From positions 78,311 through 142,310 of the forward strand of contig JAJDEF010000031.1 in the NCBI GenBank assembly GCA_029259945.1: a DNA stretch of 64,000 nucleotides, written 5' to 3'. The position numbers and the translations under genes were made by a program. Positions within the stretch are counted from its first letter, which is position 1. Every line of letters starts with the position of its first letter. This DNA comes from Planctomycetota bacterium (GTDB lineage Bacteria; Planctomycetota; Planctomycetia; Pirellulales; Lacipirellulaceae). The notes beneath the pieces were generated by a model. That model searched no databases. It worked only from the letters and a program-made list of their open reading frames with translations, and had not been told where the DNA came from. This document shows positions 7,903-16,467 of this stretch, one piece after another.

Positions 7903-9972
7903 ATGCAAGCCAACACAAGGCAACTTGCTGCGTCGCTGCTTTACACGACGGTTGCGGGCGAGACCGTGCTGGCTCTGGATGTTGCCTCGCCACTATTGAC
8001 ACCACTCACCAGGGCCTTGGCGGCTCACTATCCGGGCGTTGGCGTCACTGGTCCGGGCCAAGTGGAGCCCGATCAGGGCGTTGTCCATACCGCCTACTTG
8101 CGATTGGTGCCAGATGTGCGGTCACTACGTACCGCATCAGTTTTTGAAGATGGGTTGCAACGGATACTCACTGAACCGGTGAGTGGTATTTTGGCTGCCG
8201 TGGCTGATCGCCACGATGGCCTGCAGGCGTCGATTCGATTTTCTCTGGAGAAGATTTCCCCACGCCGCAGACAACGTGCCAGGCGCGTTGCGGAATTGGC
8301 TGCCGGGTCGCTGGCACGGTGGTTGCCATCACTTGTAGATAGTATCGCTACGCGGGCTAATGGCACAATTTGGGAACGTCTGAGTGTGCTGCCGATGTCG
8401 TTCTTTTCTGTTGGAGCATTGCCACAAGACGCCGAGCGGAAGCTGGACGATCATTTGTATCTGGTGACCATCGAACTGCGCGTGGTGGCTCCAGCCGCAA
8501 AACGGGCACTTGCCCAAAAGCGGCTTGCCTTACTGGCTGCGGCGTTTGCGCCGTTCACGGCTCCTGGCAGTGTGACGCTACGATCCAGCATAAAAAGGTG
8601 TCGATCACTCTTGTCGGCTGCCGAGCTGGCCGCCTTGTGGCATCCGCCGGTTACGACAACTGAGACACCTTCGATGCGTTCCGCATCGTTACCCCACTTA
8701 CCGGCTCCAGTGGAACTGAAAAACTCCTCAAAAGAAGAGGGGAGTCTTCCGTTGGGAAAGACGGTGACCGGTGAAAAACGTCTTTTCGGAATTCGCCCAG
8801 ACGACCGGTTGCATCAGCTGGTAATCGGAAAGAGCGGCATGGGAAAATCAACCCTTTTGCACACGCAGATTGCTGCCGATGTGGTCCGTGAGGGGGTCGG
8901 CTTGGTCGATCCGCATGGCGATTTAGTGGACGACGTGCTGCAAACGATTCCCCGTCACCGCACCAACGACATCGTCGTTCTTGATCCGGCCAATCCGGCA
9001 AGTCCAACGATCAATCCGCTAGCTTGTCCTGATGCGTCGCAGCGGGCCCTCGTTGCTGAAAACAATCTGGCCGCCCTCAGCAAGGTGTTTGGGTTTGACG
9101 AGCAGTCGGCACCCCGGCTGATCCATATCCTCCGCTACACACTCTTGGCATTGGTCGGCACCGAGTATGGCAGTTATCTCTCCATCCGGCCGATGCTCAC
9201 GGACAAGTCGTTTCGCAAACGGGTTGTCGATCGCGTTGAAGATCCCGAGGTGCGGAGCTTTTGGATCGATGAAGTGGGGAATTGGAGTGAACGCTACGAG
9301 CAAGAAGCAATGCCCGCGATCCTCAACAAGACAGGGCAGTTTACTGCCCATCCGGAGTTGCGGCGCATGTTCGGCAACCCAAACGGAGCAATTGATTTGA
9401 GACAACTGATGGACGACGGGAAGATTGTGCTAATAAGCCTCTCCCAGGGAAAACTTGGCGAGCCGGCCGCGCGCTTCGCCGGTTCGGTCCTGATGGCCGG
9501 CTTTCAGAACGCTGCGATGACGCGTGCCGATACGCATCGAACTGACCGGCGGCCGTTTTATCTTTACGCCGACGAGTACGCCACGTTCGTCAACAGCTCG
9601 TTTGCCGATACACTGGCTCAGGCCCGCAAGTACGGCCTCTATTTGACGGCTGCTCAGCAGATTATCAGTCAGGTCGACGAGGCGATCATGGACGCGATGT
9701 TCGGCAACTTGTCGACGCTCGTCACGTTTCAAGTTGCCCAAAAAGATGCGGAGCGTCTGGCGGCAGAGTTTGCAAGCGATGCCACGCCAGCCGATCTTAT
9801 GCGACTGCCCAAGTATCACGCCATTGTTCGTACCGCAGTGCAAGGTGTCCCGTCCCGACCGTTTGTTGTGGCGACGTTGCCGCCACCGGTGGCGCGAAGC
9901 CTACACGCCGATCCCAAAACGATTCGCCGGGTGCTGAACAGACGTTTTGCGAAAACATCCGTCGAAATCTAG
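7903..9972 (+). CDS. VirD4/TraG-like DNA translocase ATPase (copy 1)
   Basis: 689-residue member of the HerA/FtsK superfamily, closest to type IV secretion coupling proteins. After a 290-residue N-terminal region without membrane helices comes Walker A GKSGMGKST (309-317), then VGLVDPHGDLVDDVL, a helical insertion (about 350-500), a Walker B FYLYADEYATF (about 551-561) and the sensor block LYLTAAQQIISQ. Such ATPases pump or dock DNA at a membrane channel. No membrane anchor is visible, so it would need a partner. Its neighbour is the Replic_Relax protein. Confidence 0.85.
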   Translation: MQANTRQLAASLLYTTVAGETVLALDVASPLLTPLTRALAAHYPGVGVTGPGQVEPDQGVVHTAYLRLVPDVRSLRTASVFEDGLQRILTEPVSGILAAVADRHDGLQASIRFSLEKISPRRRQRARRVAELAAGSLARWLPSLVDSIATRANGTIWERLSVLPMSFFSVGALPQDAERKLDDHLYLVTIELRVVAPAAKRALAQKRLALLAAAFAPFTAPGSVTLRSSIKRCRSLLSAAELAALWHPPVTTTETPSMRSASLPHLPAPVELKNSSKEEGSLPLGKTVTGEKRLFGIRPDDRLHQLVIGKSGMGKSTLLHTQIAADVVREGVGLVDPHGDLVDDVLQTIPRHRTNDIVVLDPANPASPTINPLACPDASQRALVAENNLAALSKVFGFDEQSAPRLIHILRYTLLALVGTEYGSYLSIRPMLTDKSFRKRVVDRVEDPEVRSFWIDEVGNWSERYEQEAMPAILNKTGQFTAHPELRRMFGNPNGAIDLRQLMDDGKIVLISLSQGKLGEPAARFAGSVLMAGFQNAAMTRADTHRTDRRPFYLYADEYATFVNSSFADTLAQARKYGLYLTAAQQIISQVDEAIMDAMFGNLSTLVTFQVAQKDAERLAAEFASDATPADLMRLPKYHAIVRTAVQGVPSRPFVVATLPPPVARSLHADPKTIRRVLNRRFAKTSVEI

Positions 9973-10006
9973 GCAAAGATTGTTCTAGCTCCTCAAGGGA
10001 CGACTG

Positions 10007-10015
10007 TGCTATAAT
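10007..10015 (+). promoter_or_regulatory. Extended -10 promoter of the toxin-antitoxin pair
   Basis: TGCTATAAT is a perfect extended -10 element. The antitoxin ATG at 10022 is only 7 bp past it, right at the expected start point, so the mRNA is probably leaderless. No good -35 box is seen at 17 bp, as usual for extended -10 promoters. Confidence 0.65.
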
Positions 10016-10021
10016 TAAGGC

Positions 10022-10306
10022 ATGTCAGATAAGCTTATACTTGGCGATTCCCACTTCAAGCAGCTCCAGGAACGGGGCGAGCTGCAGATGGAAGAAATGC
10101 ATGGCATTCAGGTGGTCATCATGACGGTGGACGCTCACCAGAAACTTCGACAAGTCGCCTACGACGATAGCGAATGGACCGACGAGGAGCAAAATGCCGT
10201 GATGGCCGAGGCCCTCGACGATCCCGAAGGCTGGGGAGCGCCTGGCATGGAAATCTATGACGAATTGTACGGAGACAAACCCTTAACCGATGCCCAAGAT
10301 CAATAG
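10022..10306 (+). CDS. Antitoxin of a MazF/PemK-type pair
   Basis: 94-residue acidic protein directly before the toxin, overlapping it by 17 bp. The C-terminal half is rich in Asp and Glu (DDSEWTDEEQNAVMAEALDD), as is common for the toxin-wrapping region. The N-terminal part is probably the DNA-binding or dimerisation domain, but I cannot assign a fold. The call rests on position and composition. Confidence 0.65.
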   Translation: MSDKLILGDSHFKQLQERGELQMEEMHGIQVVIMTVDAHQKLRQVAYDDSEWTDEEQNAVMAEALDDPEGWGAPGMEIYDELYGDKPLTDAQDQ

Positions 10307-10646
10307 AGGCGACATTCTTATCGCACGAATCACACAGGATGGCTTCACGAAAGTGAGACCGGTGGTAGTTGTGCAGAATGATCGCAACAACGCCCGTCTC
10401 TCCAATGTCATCGTGGCGATGATCACCAGCAACACCAAGCTGGCCGGCAAAGAGGCAACACAAGTCCTTATTGACTTGGCTACGCCCGAAGGCAAACAGG
10501 CTGGCTTGGCTTCTACGTCGGCTGTCAAATGTGAGAACCTCTACACGACTTCAACCAAGCGGCTCAAGAGAAAAGTCGGGAACCTCTCTGGCACGTTGAT
10601 GCAGCAAGTCGATATAGCCCTCAAAGCGTCTCTCGCCTTGAAGTGA
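10290..10646 (+). CDS. MazF/PemK family endoribonuclease toxin
   Basis: 118 residues, normal for the family. The N-terminus has the typical block KINRGDILIARI followed by KVRPVVVVQNDRNN; the centre has VIVAMITSNTK and the later ENLYTTSTKRL. MazF toxins cut mRNA at short motifs and are restrained by the antitoxin encoded in front. The pair would stabilise the element after cell division. A hairpin with a T run (10677-10704) ends the operon. Confidence 0.85.
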   Translation: MPKINRGDILIARITQDGFTKVRPVVVVQNDRNNARLSNVIVAMITSNTKLAGKEATQVLIDLATPEGKQAGLASTSAVKCENLYTTSTKRLKRKVGNLSGTLMQQVDIALKASLALK

Positions 10647-10676
10647 TTTTCGTTTGATTGACAAGGGAAGCGCAGA

Positions 10677-10704
10677 GGAGCAGACTTGCTCCCTTTGTTT
10701 TTTT
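10677..10704 (+). terminator. Rho-independent terminator after the toxin gene
   Basis: GGAGCA-GACT-TGCTCC (10677-10692) followed by CTTTG and seven T. It also lies only 13 bp before the ATG at 10717, so it may equally act as an attenuator for that gene. Confidence 0.6.
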
Positions 10705-10716
10705 CTCACTACTCTC

Positions 10717-11019
10717 ATGTCAGATGCAGCAATCGCCGAACCACCAGCCGCCGAGTTAGAACTTGATGCCTCCGAGCAAGACGGAAAAGCTACCAAGATT
10801 TCTGAACATCGTTACGGCCGCGTAGTCGTTACGTTGCTTGGAAAAGATGTCAAAAAGCAAGACGGCTCCAGCTTCACCAAGAAATTCTACAACGTCGAGA
10901 AGATTTACAAGGATGCCGAGGACAAGTGGCAGAGCACGTCTTACTTCGATGAAGCCGAGCTCTCGCTGTTGCCCCTTGCCATTGACGACGCACGCCGGGC
11001 CATGCACACGAAAAAGTAA
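10717..11019 (+). CDS. Small element protein, paralog family member 1
   Basis: 100 residues after choosing ATG 10717. A disordered acidic N-terminus (1-30) precedes a compact beta-rich domain: GRVVVTLLGKD, KFYNVEKIYKDAEDKWQSTS, then YFDEAELSLLPLAIDDARRA. The pattern aromatic-x-V-x-(I/L)-x-(K/R)-x-Y-x-D, W/F, F, D-L, A-x-x-A is shared with the proteins at 37810, 38297 and 38880. The fold may be single-strand nucleic-acid binding, but this is a guess. Its last 30 bp are repeated at 16580. Confidence 0.7.
   Translation: MSDAAIAEPPAAELELDASEQDGKATKISEHRYGRVVVTLLGKDVKKQDGSSFTKKFYNVEKIYKDAEDKWQSTSYFDEAELSLLPLAIDDARRAMHTKK
10984..11013 (+). repeat. Left 30-bp direct repeat bordering the histidine module
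   Basis: This is the 3' end of the small gene at 10717, encoding DDARRAMHTK. The partner at 16580-16609 matches at 29 of 30 positions. The 5.6 kb between them holds the whole histidine module and tRNA-His. Confidence 0.8.
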
Positions 11020-11048
11020 TCCTCCTCTTCTTGAGGTGTTTTTCCGTC

Positions 11049-11090
11049 AGCGGTCGCGGGTCGCCGTGGCGGCCCGGTGCCGCGACCGCT
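11049..11090 (+). repeat. GC-rich hairpin, copy 1 of a repeated element
   Basis: AGCGGTCGCGG (11049-11059) pairs perfectly with CCGCGACCGCT (11080-11090). A near copy lies at 17563-17603, with both arms and most of the loop conserved. There is no T run here. It could be a REP-like palindrome or a bidirectional terminator. Confidence 0.65.
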
Positions 11091-11164
11091 CGCGGGTCGA
11101 AAAATGCGGCACTAGCACCGCATAAGCACGCTTCGGCTTCACGCCCATTCAGCGGCTGATAAAA

Positions 11165-12727
11165 TCAGCAATGCATCTGAATGGCTGCCTGGATCCGTTG
11201 CCCCGCCACGGCATAGGCATTCGGCTCACCGATAACCTTGTTGCCTTTGGCGATTTTACGCACGTCCGCGATCTCGACTCCACCGGCATCCTGGAGCAAG
11301 GAAATCAAATCTTCCTTGACGGAAGTGCGGATGCCCTGCAGCGCCACAACCGATTCAATGCAGAGTCCCTCCTTGGCGACCTGATCGCAACTCGGTTCGA
11401 TCTCAGCACACTCCCCAGAATAGACAGGAATCTCGCCCACACGCGAAATGAGTTGGGCCCGTTTTACTTGTATTGGTGCTTCTTGGAACCGGTACATGGC
11501 CAGCAGCCGGTAGACCGACATACGGATTGTCTCGCTTGGCTCTGCCTCCAAGCAACTCTGAAAATACTCTTTGCCAGCGTCGGTATTCGCTACGCTTCGC
11601 ACCACCTGACGAACTTTCCAGAACAGTTTTTCAGGCGAGCCGCCAATCATGATGACTTTTTCAGGTCGAGCGCCGTGTTGACGGAGGATCGGTAGGGCTG
11701 GAGTTGCCACGTCGTCTGCGGAGTAGGCAGCATGGGCGACTGCATAGCGAAGCCCCGTTTGTGAATCTCCAGCATGTTTTGAGCTCAAACGGGCGATCTT
11801 TTCACGCACGTCGATCGCTGCCGGAGAGACCGAGTGCTCGACAGCATGGGCCCAATAGTGTATCTGCTCGATGAGCAGCGGGGTGATTTCGCTGTGCTGG
11901 TCATCGTCGAAGAAAAAGCGGTCGGCAACTTCTGGGGTGGATGTCCGATCGATATATTCCCGTAAGAAGGTTTGAGTTTGCTCGGCGTTACGAGCGAATA
12001 GCTCGGCGTCGCCATTGGCATCACCGAGAAATCTGGCGGCCGAATAGACCACGACTCGTGGCAGGGCTTTTGGGTAGAGCATCTCTTCGCTGCTACCGAG
12101 CGGTCGCGACGCTGCATAGGCCTCCAAATCCCGCAATTTCTCTTGTTGGGACGGAGACAGTGTTCGGCCGCTGAGTACGGCAGCTTTCAGTTTGGTGATT
12201 TTTCTCAAATCGGGACCATGGGTCCCCTTCGCAGCACAAGAAAAAATCTCAATCCAGCGGCCGTTTTGCTGGAGGCTCGATAGTATTTGCTTGGGAGCCA
12301 CGAGGTAGGCGGCCGTTCTGACGTTTGGGGAGTCTTGAGTCGTCCCTCCGTAACCAATCCGCAATTCGAGATCCTCGAAGTAATTGGGGTCACGACAAGC
12401 GGCAAGGGCCATCTCGACCAGATCCACGAGCCCTTGTTCGTCGATCCCCGTGACGAGTTCTTTAGTGGAAAGAAAGCTGCGGACCACCGCGCAGGCGTGT
12501 TCGCCCAGCGAACGCCTCTGCTCGGTCTCTGCAAAATAAGGCCGAACGGCTGTGGCAATACGTTGGGCGACGCTGGTGGCCTCTTTCAAGGGCAGGTTGG
12601 GTCGTTCGACCGTCAAAAGCGATCCTTGCCACTCTTGCTGGAGACCGCGAAATAAACTCTCGGCAAATTGACTCGCATCGTCGTCAGAGAGTTTTTCAAT
12701 CCCGGTCGGGGAGTCAAGTTTCTCCAA
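11165..12727 (-). CDS. Unknown 520-residue protein of the histidine module
   Basis: I do not recognise this protein. It is soluble and mostly helical, without signal peptide or membrane segment. Notable blocks: RIGYGGTTQDSPNVRTAAYL (about 123-142), a segment GRWIEIFSCAAKGTHG, the aromatic-rich EQIHYWAHAVEHS (about 290-302) and KVIMIGGSPEKLFWKVRQVV (about 365-384). Its start overlaps the end of the epimerase-like gene by 14 bp, so translation is coupled and a shared function is likely. It is the last gene of the leftward operon. A biosynthetic or tRNA-linked enzyme is possible but unproven. Confidence 0.75.
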   Translation of the reverse strand: MEKLDSPTGIEKLSDDDASQFAESLFRGLQQEWQGSLLTVERPNLPLKEATSVAQRIATAVRPYFAETEQRRSLGEHACAVVRSFLSTKELVTGIDEQGLVDLVEMALAACRDPNYFEDLELRIGYGGTTQDSPNVRTAAYLVAPKQILSSLQQNGRWIEIFSCAAKGTHGPDLRKITKLKAAVLSGRTLSPSQQEKLRDLEAYAASRPLGSSEEMLYPKALPRVVVYSAARFLGDANGDAELFARNAEQTQTFLREYIDRTSTPEVADRFFFDDDQHSEITPLLIEQIHYWAHAVEHSVSPAAIDVREKIARLSSKHAGDSQTGLRYAVAHAAYSADDVATPALPILRQHGARPEKVIMIGGSPEKLFWKVRQVVRSVANTDAGKEYFQSCLEAEPSETIRMSVYRLLAMYRFQEAPIQVKRAQLISRVGEIPVYSGECAEIEPSCDQVAKEGLCIESVVALQGIRTSVKEDLISLLQDAGGVEIADVRKIAKGNKVIGEPNAYAVAGQRIQAAIQMHC

Positions 12728-13529
12728 AAACAGAGGGGGGGACGGTAATCGTTTTGCGCTCCAGGAGCGACACCTCGCTGCCGAGCGTCACCTTGGTGAG
12801 CTTGCTATCAGATTCGAGCACCACCTGATAGATGGAGTCGGACGGTTGCCGGATGCGATAGGTCGAGTTGGATTCTATACGGGCCAAGTGCAGAGCGACG
12901 GCGATCGACCCAGAGCCACACGCCGTTTCGTGAACCTCGGTATCAATGGAGTTGGTATAGACAAGCGGAGCAATCTTTACTTCGGCTCCCGAGTAGACAA
13001 ATGGCACAAAACCAATTGCCGGGATGTGACTGATGCCCCGGTAGCTACGAAAATGCCTCGCCAAGGTTTTTATTTCTTCCCGTGAAGGAAGCTCGTCGAC
13101 ACGGACAGTAAAATGGGCAATACGATCCAGGACCGTCAAACAGAGGTCCTTGCCGAGGTTACTGACGTCGCAGGAGACAGAGAATCGGATTGAGCAGTGG
13201 TAGTCGTCGCCACGGGTGGATACGTCGCACTGAAGGTCTCGGCTGTAGCCGTCCGTCTCTAGCGTCACCGGGCTCTTCTGAGGATCATCGATAAAGGCCA
13301 ACAGGGCCGTCGATCGTAGTGCGTTCACGCAAAACTCCGAAGCGATCATCTCCAAGCGTCGGTCCGCGTGTGTCGGGGTGGTTAGAAAACCGACTTGTTC
13401 CCCGCCGACCACGTCAGGACGAAGCAGATAGCGGGCAACGGTCGCGCGGTATTCGTCTGCCACGTCGCCGTTCTCCACGAGAACGGTCGGGTTCCCACCA
13501 GGGTAAATTTTGGCGACCGAGAGATCCAA
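12714..13529 (-). CDS. CntK/DapF-like amino-acid epimerase (histidine racemase candidate)
   Basis: 271 residues with the diaminopimelate-epimerase fold signature: ASEFCVNA (Cys67) and ETACGSGSIAVA (Cys204), the two cysteines that abstract and return the alpha proton in this family. The opening PGGNPTVLV and the block GEQVGF match my recollection of CntK, the histidine racemase of staphylopine synthesis, better than DapF. Histidine as substrate is supported by the HisRS and tRNA-His neighbours. The nicotianamine-synthase-like and opine-dehydrogenase partners of CntK are not seen here. The start is uncertain: TTG 13529 is used and the frame stays open upstream without an ATG. Confidence 0.75.
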   Translation of the reverse strand: MDLSVAKIYPGGNPTVLVENGDVADEYRATVARYLLRPDVVGGEQVGFLTTPTHADRRLEMIASEFCVNALRSTALLAFIDDPQKSPVTLETDGYSRDLQCDVSTRGDDYHCSIRFSVSCDVSNLGKDLCLTVLDRIAHFTVRVDELPSREEIKTLARHFRSYRGISHIPAIGFVPFVYSGAEVKIAPLVYTNSIDTEVHETACGSGSIAVALHLARIESNSTYRIRQPSDSIYQVVLESDSKLTKVTLGSEVSLLERKTITVPPSVFGET

Positions 13530-13693
13530 AAGAAGTTGGGGTAAACAAGTAATAGCAAAGCACGAGTGCTGCTTTCTGTCAACTTTTTCCGTCTTTTGAT
13601 GTCGGACTGGAACATTTAATTTGGGGCCAACATGGCCCCTTTGTATACCGGCCTCTCGTTGTCCGCCTCTTCATTTGGCGATTCAAGACTCCA

Positions 13694-13727
13694 TAAAAAG
13701 CCGAGTTGAAACAAAGTTCAACCCGGC
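13694..13727 (-). terminator. Rho-independent terminator after hisS
   Basis: On the minus strand GCCGGGTTGAA, a 6-nt loop and TTCAACTCGGC form an 11-bp stem with one G-U pair, followed by TTTTTA. It lies between hisS and the epimerase gene, so the downstream genes may be read through or have their own promoter. A second hairpin GGGGCC-AACAT-GGCCCC lies at 13623-13639. Confidence 0.75.
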
Positions 13728-13778
13728 AGTTAGGGCTCCTGTCCAGGGAGTCTTTCAAGGGGATGGCCAAAGTGGTGA

Positions 13779-15173
13779 TTAGTGTGGATGAAGCCATTGA
13801 GCAACGTCGGCAATTGCCACCAGTTCCTCTTGGCCCGTATCGTAGTTGCGGATCGAGCAGACGCTTTTCGTGTGCCGCTTGGCATCCATGAAGATGCCGT
13901 AGGGAATCCGCTTCTTGACGGCATACTTGGTCTGCCGGTCGATCTTGCGATCGACCAGATAGACCTCCGTCGAGATTCCAGCGGCTCGCAAAGCGGCCGC
14001 CAGAGAAAAATAATCACCACGAAGTGATGCGTCCATGTTGAACACGATCACTTCGACCGGAGATTTTCGTCCGACTTCAATCGCTCCATGGCGGAGCAAA
14101 TGGTCGAACAAACGAGTCAGACCGATCGAGATCCCGACCCCCGGCAACTTCTGCTTGCAGAAGAGCCCAGCCAAGTCATCAAAACGTCCGCCGGAGCAGA
14201 CACTGCCAAGCGACTCGTGGCCATGCAGGGTCGTCTCATACACGGTGCCTGTGTAATAGTTCAGGCCTCGCGTAATCGTCAGGTCGATTCGATAAACGTC
14301 GTCCGGGACGTCCAGCGAATGCATGTACCCAAGCACCTCGTCGAGTTCATTCACGCCCTGATCGAACCGTTCATTGAACTGAAACGATCGGAGGCTCGAA
14401 ATGACTTCGTCCTTCGACCCTTCGATCGAGAGAAAGTCCATGATCTTCCTTACGGTATCGGTTGAAAGACCGACGCCGTCCTGGAACTCACGCTCGACCC
14501 ATTCTTGGCCCTTCTTGGGAAGAAGATCGATGACCGACAGTGAGCTGCACACCACTTCCTGTGGCTTGCCCTCCTCGTCCGAACGTTCGGCTCGATACGT
14601 TTCAGGAACCTGGAGATGCGTGAACAATCCATTGTGAATCTTCCGGTTATTCATCCGAATGACGTATTTCGCCACTCCGATTTCTTGAAAGATCCCATGG
14701 ATGACTGCTGGCATTTCTGCGTCATGCAGCAACGGCAGGTCGCCCATCCCAATGACATCGATGTCCGCTTGATAGAACTCACGAAAGCGTCCTGCTTGCT
14801 TTCGTTCGCCCCGATGGACCCGATCGATCTGATAACGACGAAACGGAAAGTCGATTTCCCCGCCACAATGTTGTGCGACGTAACGGGCCAGAGGGACCGT
14901 CAGATCGAATGGCAAAGCAATTTTCGGGATTTGTCGTTTGAACTTCCCGTCGACTAGTGTGTCAACGCCGTAGATCAGCTTTTGATCTTCCTCGTTCGCT
15001 TTCGCGAGCAAGATATTGAGTCGCTCGACACACGGGGTCTCCAGACGGAGAAATCCGTGAAGTTCGTAGTGCTTGGCGATGATCGCCTTTAAGCGATCGA
15101 ATTCCATCTGCTCTTCAGGGAGCAGCTCGACGAATCCTGAGGGAATGTCGGGTTTCACATGAGTGTTCATCAT
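13779..15173 (-). CDS. hisS: Histidyl-tRNA synthetase
   Basis: Class II synthetase that joins histidine to tRNA-His. 464 residues, normal length. Motif 2 is at 117-139 (HRGERKQAGRFREFYQ), the histidine-specific signature RGLNYYTGTVYE at 302-313, motif 3 GISIGLTRLFDHL at about 347-359, and an HGTP anticodon-binding domain at 371-464. All key motifs look intact, so it is probably active rather than a HisZ regulatory paralog. Start ATG 15173 has a good Shine-Dalgarno (AGGAGA at 15177-15182). It follows the SLOG gene by 32 bp. On an element with its own tRNA-His it is likely a second copy to the chromosomal enzyme. Confidence 0.9.
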   Translation of the reverse strand: MMNTHVKPDIPSGFVELLPEEQMEFDRLKAIIAKHYELHGFLRLETPCVERLNILLAKANEEDQKLIYGVDTLVDGKFKRQIPKIALPFDLTVPLARYVAQHCGGEIDFPFRRYQIDRVHRGERKQAGRFREFYQADIDVIGMGDLPLLHDAEMPAVIHGIFQEIGVAKYVIRMNNRKIHNGLFTHLQVPETYRAERSDEEGKPQEVVCSSLSVIDLLPKKGQEWVEREFQDGVGLSTDTVRKIMDFLSIEGSKDEVISSLRSFQFNERFDQGVNELDEVLGYMHSLDVPDDVYRIDLTITRGLNYYTGTVYETTLHGHESLGSVCSGGRFDDLAGLFCKQKLPGVGISIGLTRLFDHLLRHGAIEVGRKSPVEVIVFNMDASLRGDYFSLAAALRAAGISTEVYLVDRKIDRQTKYAVKKRIPYGIFMDAKRHTKSVCSIRNYDTGQEELVAIADVAQWLHPH

Positions 15174-15205
15174 ACGTCTCCTAGAGTAGGGGTTTCGAGA
15201 AAGGG

Positions 15206-15895
15206 TTACAAATTAAACAGTCCCAGCGATTCATCGAGGTAACGGCCCGCTTGGGAGCCCGTTTCAATCGGTTTTGAAGGAATACAGGCGTTCTTGATCT
15301 GCTGCTTCCCCCAGATAAACGGCATGCCGTCGGCAACGCCGCCCGTACCGTGCATCGGGAGAATCAGCTTCAAGGTGACGCCCGTCTTCTTCAGGACTTC
15401 ATTCATTTTGAGAATATGGGCGATCTCAATCAGAGTGCCCGCTTTCCCCGCGATCACGATGACCGCGTCGAGTAGCTTTGCGAAAACGCTCGCTTCATCG
15501 CCCCACCGCGATTGTCCGTAACGCGGCTCCACGCAAATGGGTAGGTCGATGCCGTCAACCACTTTGCCGCCCTCTTCTGCAATTTTCGGAAATACTCCGA
15601 TCGTTTTGATATTGCGCTGTTGGGCAGCCAAGATGGCCGTCTTGGGGACACCGTACTTGGTACCTCCCGAGAGAACGGCAATCCGATAGTGACGCAGAAT
15701 GTCGAGCGTTTGCCCGACCAACTGCTGCTCATAGGACGACACGAACTGGCCGTACAGTTTTTGGAGCGGGTCGTCGCCCGCAACTCCTGGCAATTCGGCA
15801 TCCGCACCGCCTGAAAAGGCGATGATATGGTGGATGCCATGTTGCTTTTTGAACTCACGCACACGGTCGTCAAGCTCGCTACTGATTTCGCTCAT
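15206..15895 (-). CDS. SLOG/LOG-fold nucleotide-binding protein
   Basis: 229 residues from the ATG at 15895, which has the best Shine-Dalgarno of the module (AAAGGAG, 15902-15908 on the minus strand). A Rossmann-like fold is shown by IAVLSGGTKYGVPKTAILAA (about 90-109), IKTIGVFPKIAEEGG and AVIVIAGKAGTLIEIAHIL. The last motif corresponds to the PGGxGTxxE of LOG phosphoribohydrolases but lacks the PGG, so the classical activity is doubtful. SLOG domains bind or cleave nucleotides and derivatives. It is the first gene of the leftward operon. Confidence 0.7.
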   Translation of the reverse strand: MSEISSELDDRVREFKKQHGIHHIIAFSGGADAELPGVAGDDPLQKLYGQFVSSYEQQLVGQTLDILRHYRIAVLSGGTKYGVPKTAILAAQQRNIKTIGVFPKIAEEGGKVVDGIDLPICVEPRYGQSRWGDEASVFAKLLDAVIVIAGKAGTLIEIAHILKMNEVLKKTGVTLKLILPMHGTGGVADGMPFIWGKQQIKNACIPSKPIETGSQAGRYLDESLGLFNL

Positions 15896-16010
15896 AGTTA
15901 TCTCCTTTGTGTTGTGAAAGACACCCGTTGGTGTGAAGGAACCATAATGGGTAGACTTGCGCTTTTTCAAAAATTGTGCAACAATACGCTTGTCTAATTT
16001 CTTTAGCACG
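15896..16010. promoter_or_regulatory. Divergent control region of the histidine module
   Basis: 115 bp between the leftward operon and the YerC-like gene. It contains a small inverted repeat ACACC-CGTT-GGTGT (about 15920-15933), ACAA-TACGC-TTGT (about 15980-15992) and weak promoter-like words on both strands (minus-strand TTGAAA with CATTAT about 15 bp further). An operator for the divergent regulator is expected here but I cannot fix its bases. Confidence 0.4.
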
Positions 16011-16349
16011 ATGGAGCGACTGGATTCTTCTCGCCCTTCACCGGAGGATCTGAGCGAACTGCTACTGGCGCTCATGTCATTGCAAAATGAGCAAGAGGGC
16101 TACGAGTTCTTGGTCGATCTTTGCAGTGCGAGTGAACTGAGCACCATGCAAGAGCGGTGGGAGATCGCCCGCTCGTTGTGGTCGGGCTTGCCCTACAAAC
16201 GGATCGAGAGCGAAACGCAAACCAGCAGCACAACGATTGCCCGTGTTGCCAAGAGTTTGTTTCGGCCCTGCAGCGGTTACGAATCTGTCTTAAAACGCTT
16301 GCTGCCGTTGGCCGGACATCGACGCGACAATTTTGTTGACAGAAAGTAA
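16011..16349 (+). CDS. YerC/YecD-type TrpR-superfamily regulator
   Basis: 112 residues from ATG 16011. The core ELLLALMSLQNEQEGYEFLV, DLCSASELSTMQERWEIARS and LWSGLPYKRIESETQTSSTT followed by IARVAKSL matches the YerC/YecD subgroup of Trp-repressor-like proteins, helix-turn-helix included. Proteins of this group are found beside histidine and related genes in other bacteria. It is divergent from the SLOG-hisS operon and 35 bp upstream of tRNA-His, with a single terminator after the tRNA, so regulator and tRNA may share one transcript. Confidence 0.85.
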   Translation: MERLDSSRPSPEDLSELLLALMSLQNEQEGYEFLVDLCSASELSTMQERWEIARSLWSGLPYKRIESETQTSSTTIARVAKSLFRPCSGYESVLKRLLPLAGHRRDNFVDRK

Positions 16350-16383
16350 AACCTCTGGCATCGTAGACGGGCTGATCCATTAC

Positions 16384-16456
16384 GGTGCGTATGGTCCAAC
16401 GGTTAGGACGTTGGCTTGTGGAGCCGAAAGTGAGGGTTCGATTCCCTCTACGCACC
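16384..16456 (+). tRNA. tRNA-His (anticodon GTG)
   Basis: A full cloverleaf: acceptor GTGCGTA/TACGCAC plus the extra G-1 at 16384 facing C73 at 16456, the identity mark of tRNA-His; D arm GTCC/GGAC; anticodon stem TTGGC/GCCGA with loop TTGTGGA; T arm GAGGG/CCCTC with loop TTCGATT. CCA is not encoded. It lies beside HisRS, the YerC-like regulator and the epimerase. tRNA genes are also common integration sites. Confidence 0.95.
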
Positions 16457-16467
16457 CTTCAGCAGTC

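Noticed and set aside
12714..13529. Plain diaminopimelate epimerase for lysine synthesis
   Set aside because: The N-terminal and EQVGF blocks fit CntK better, and the neighbours concern histidine; still not excluded.
13779..15173. HisZ, the regulatory HisRS paralog
   Set aside because: HisZ lacks the histidine signature and anticodon-binding parts, which are both present here.
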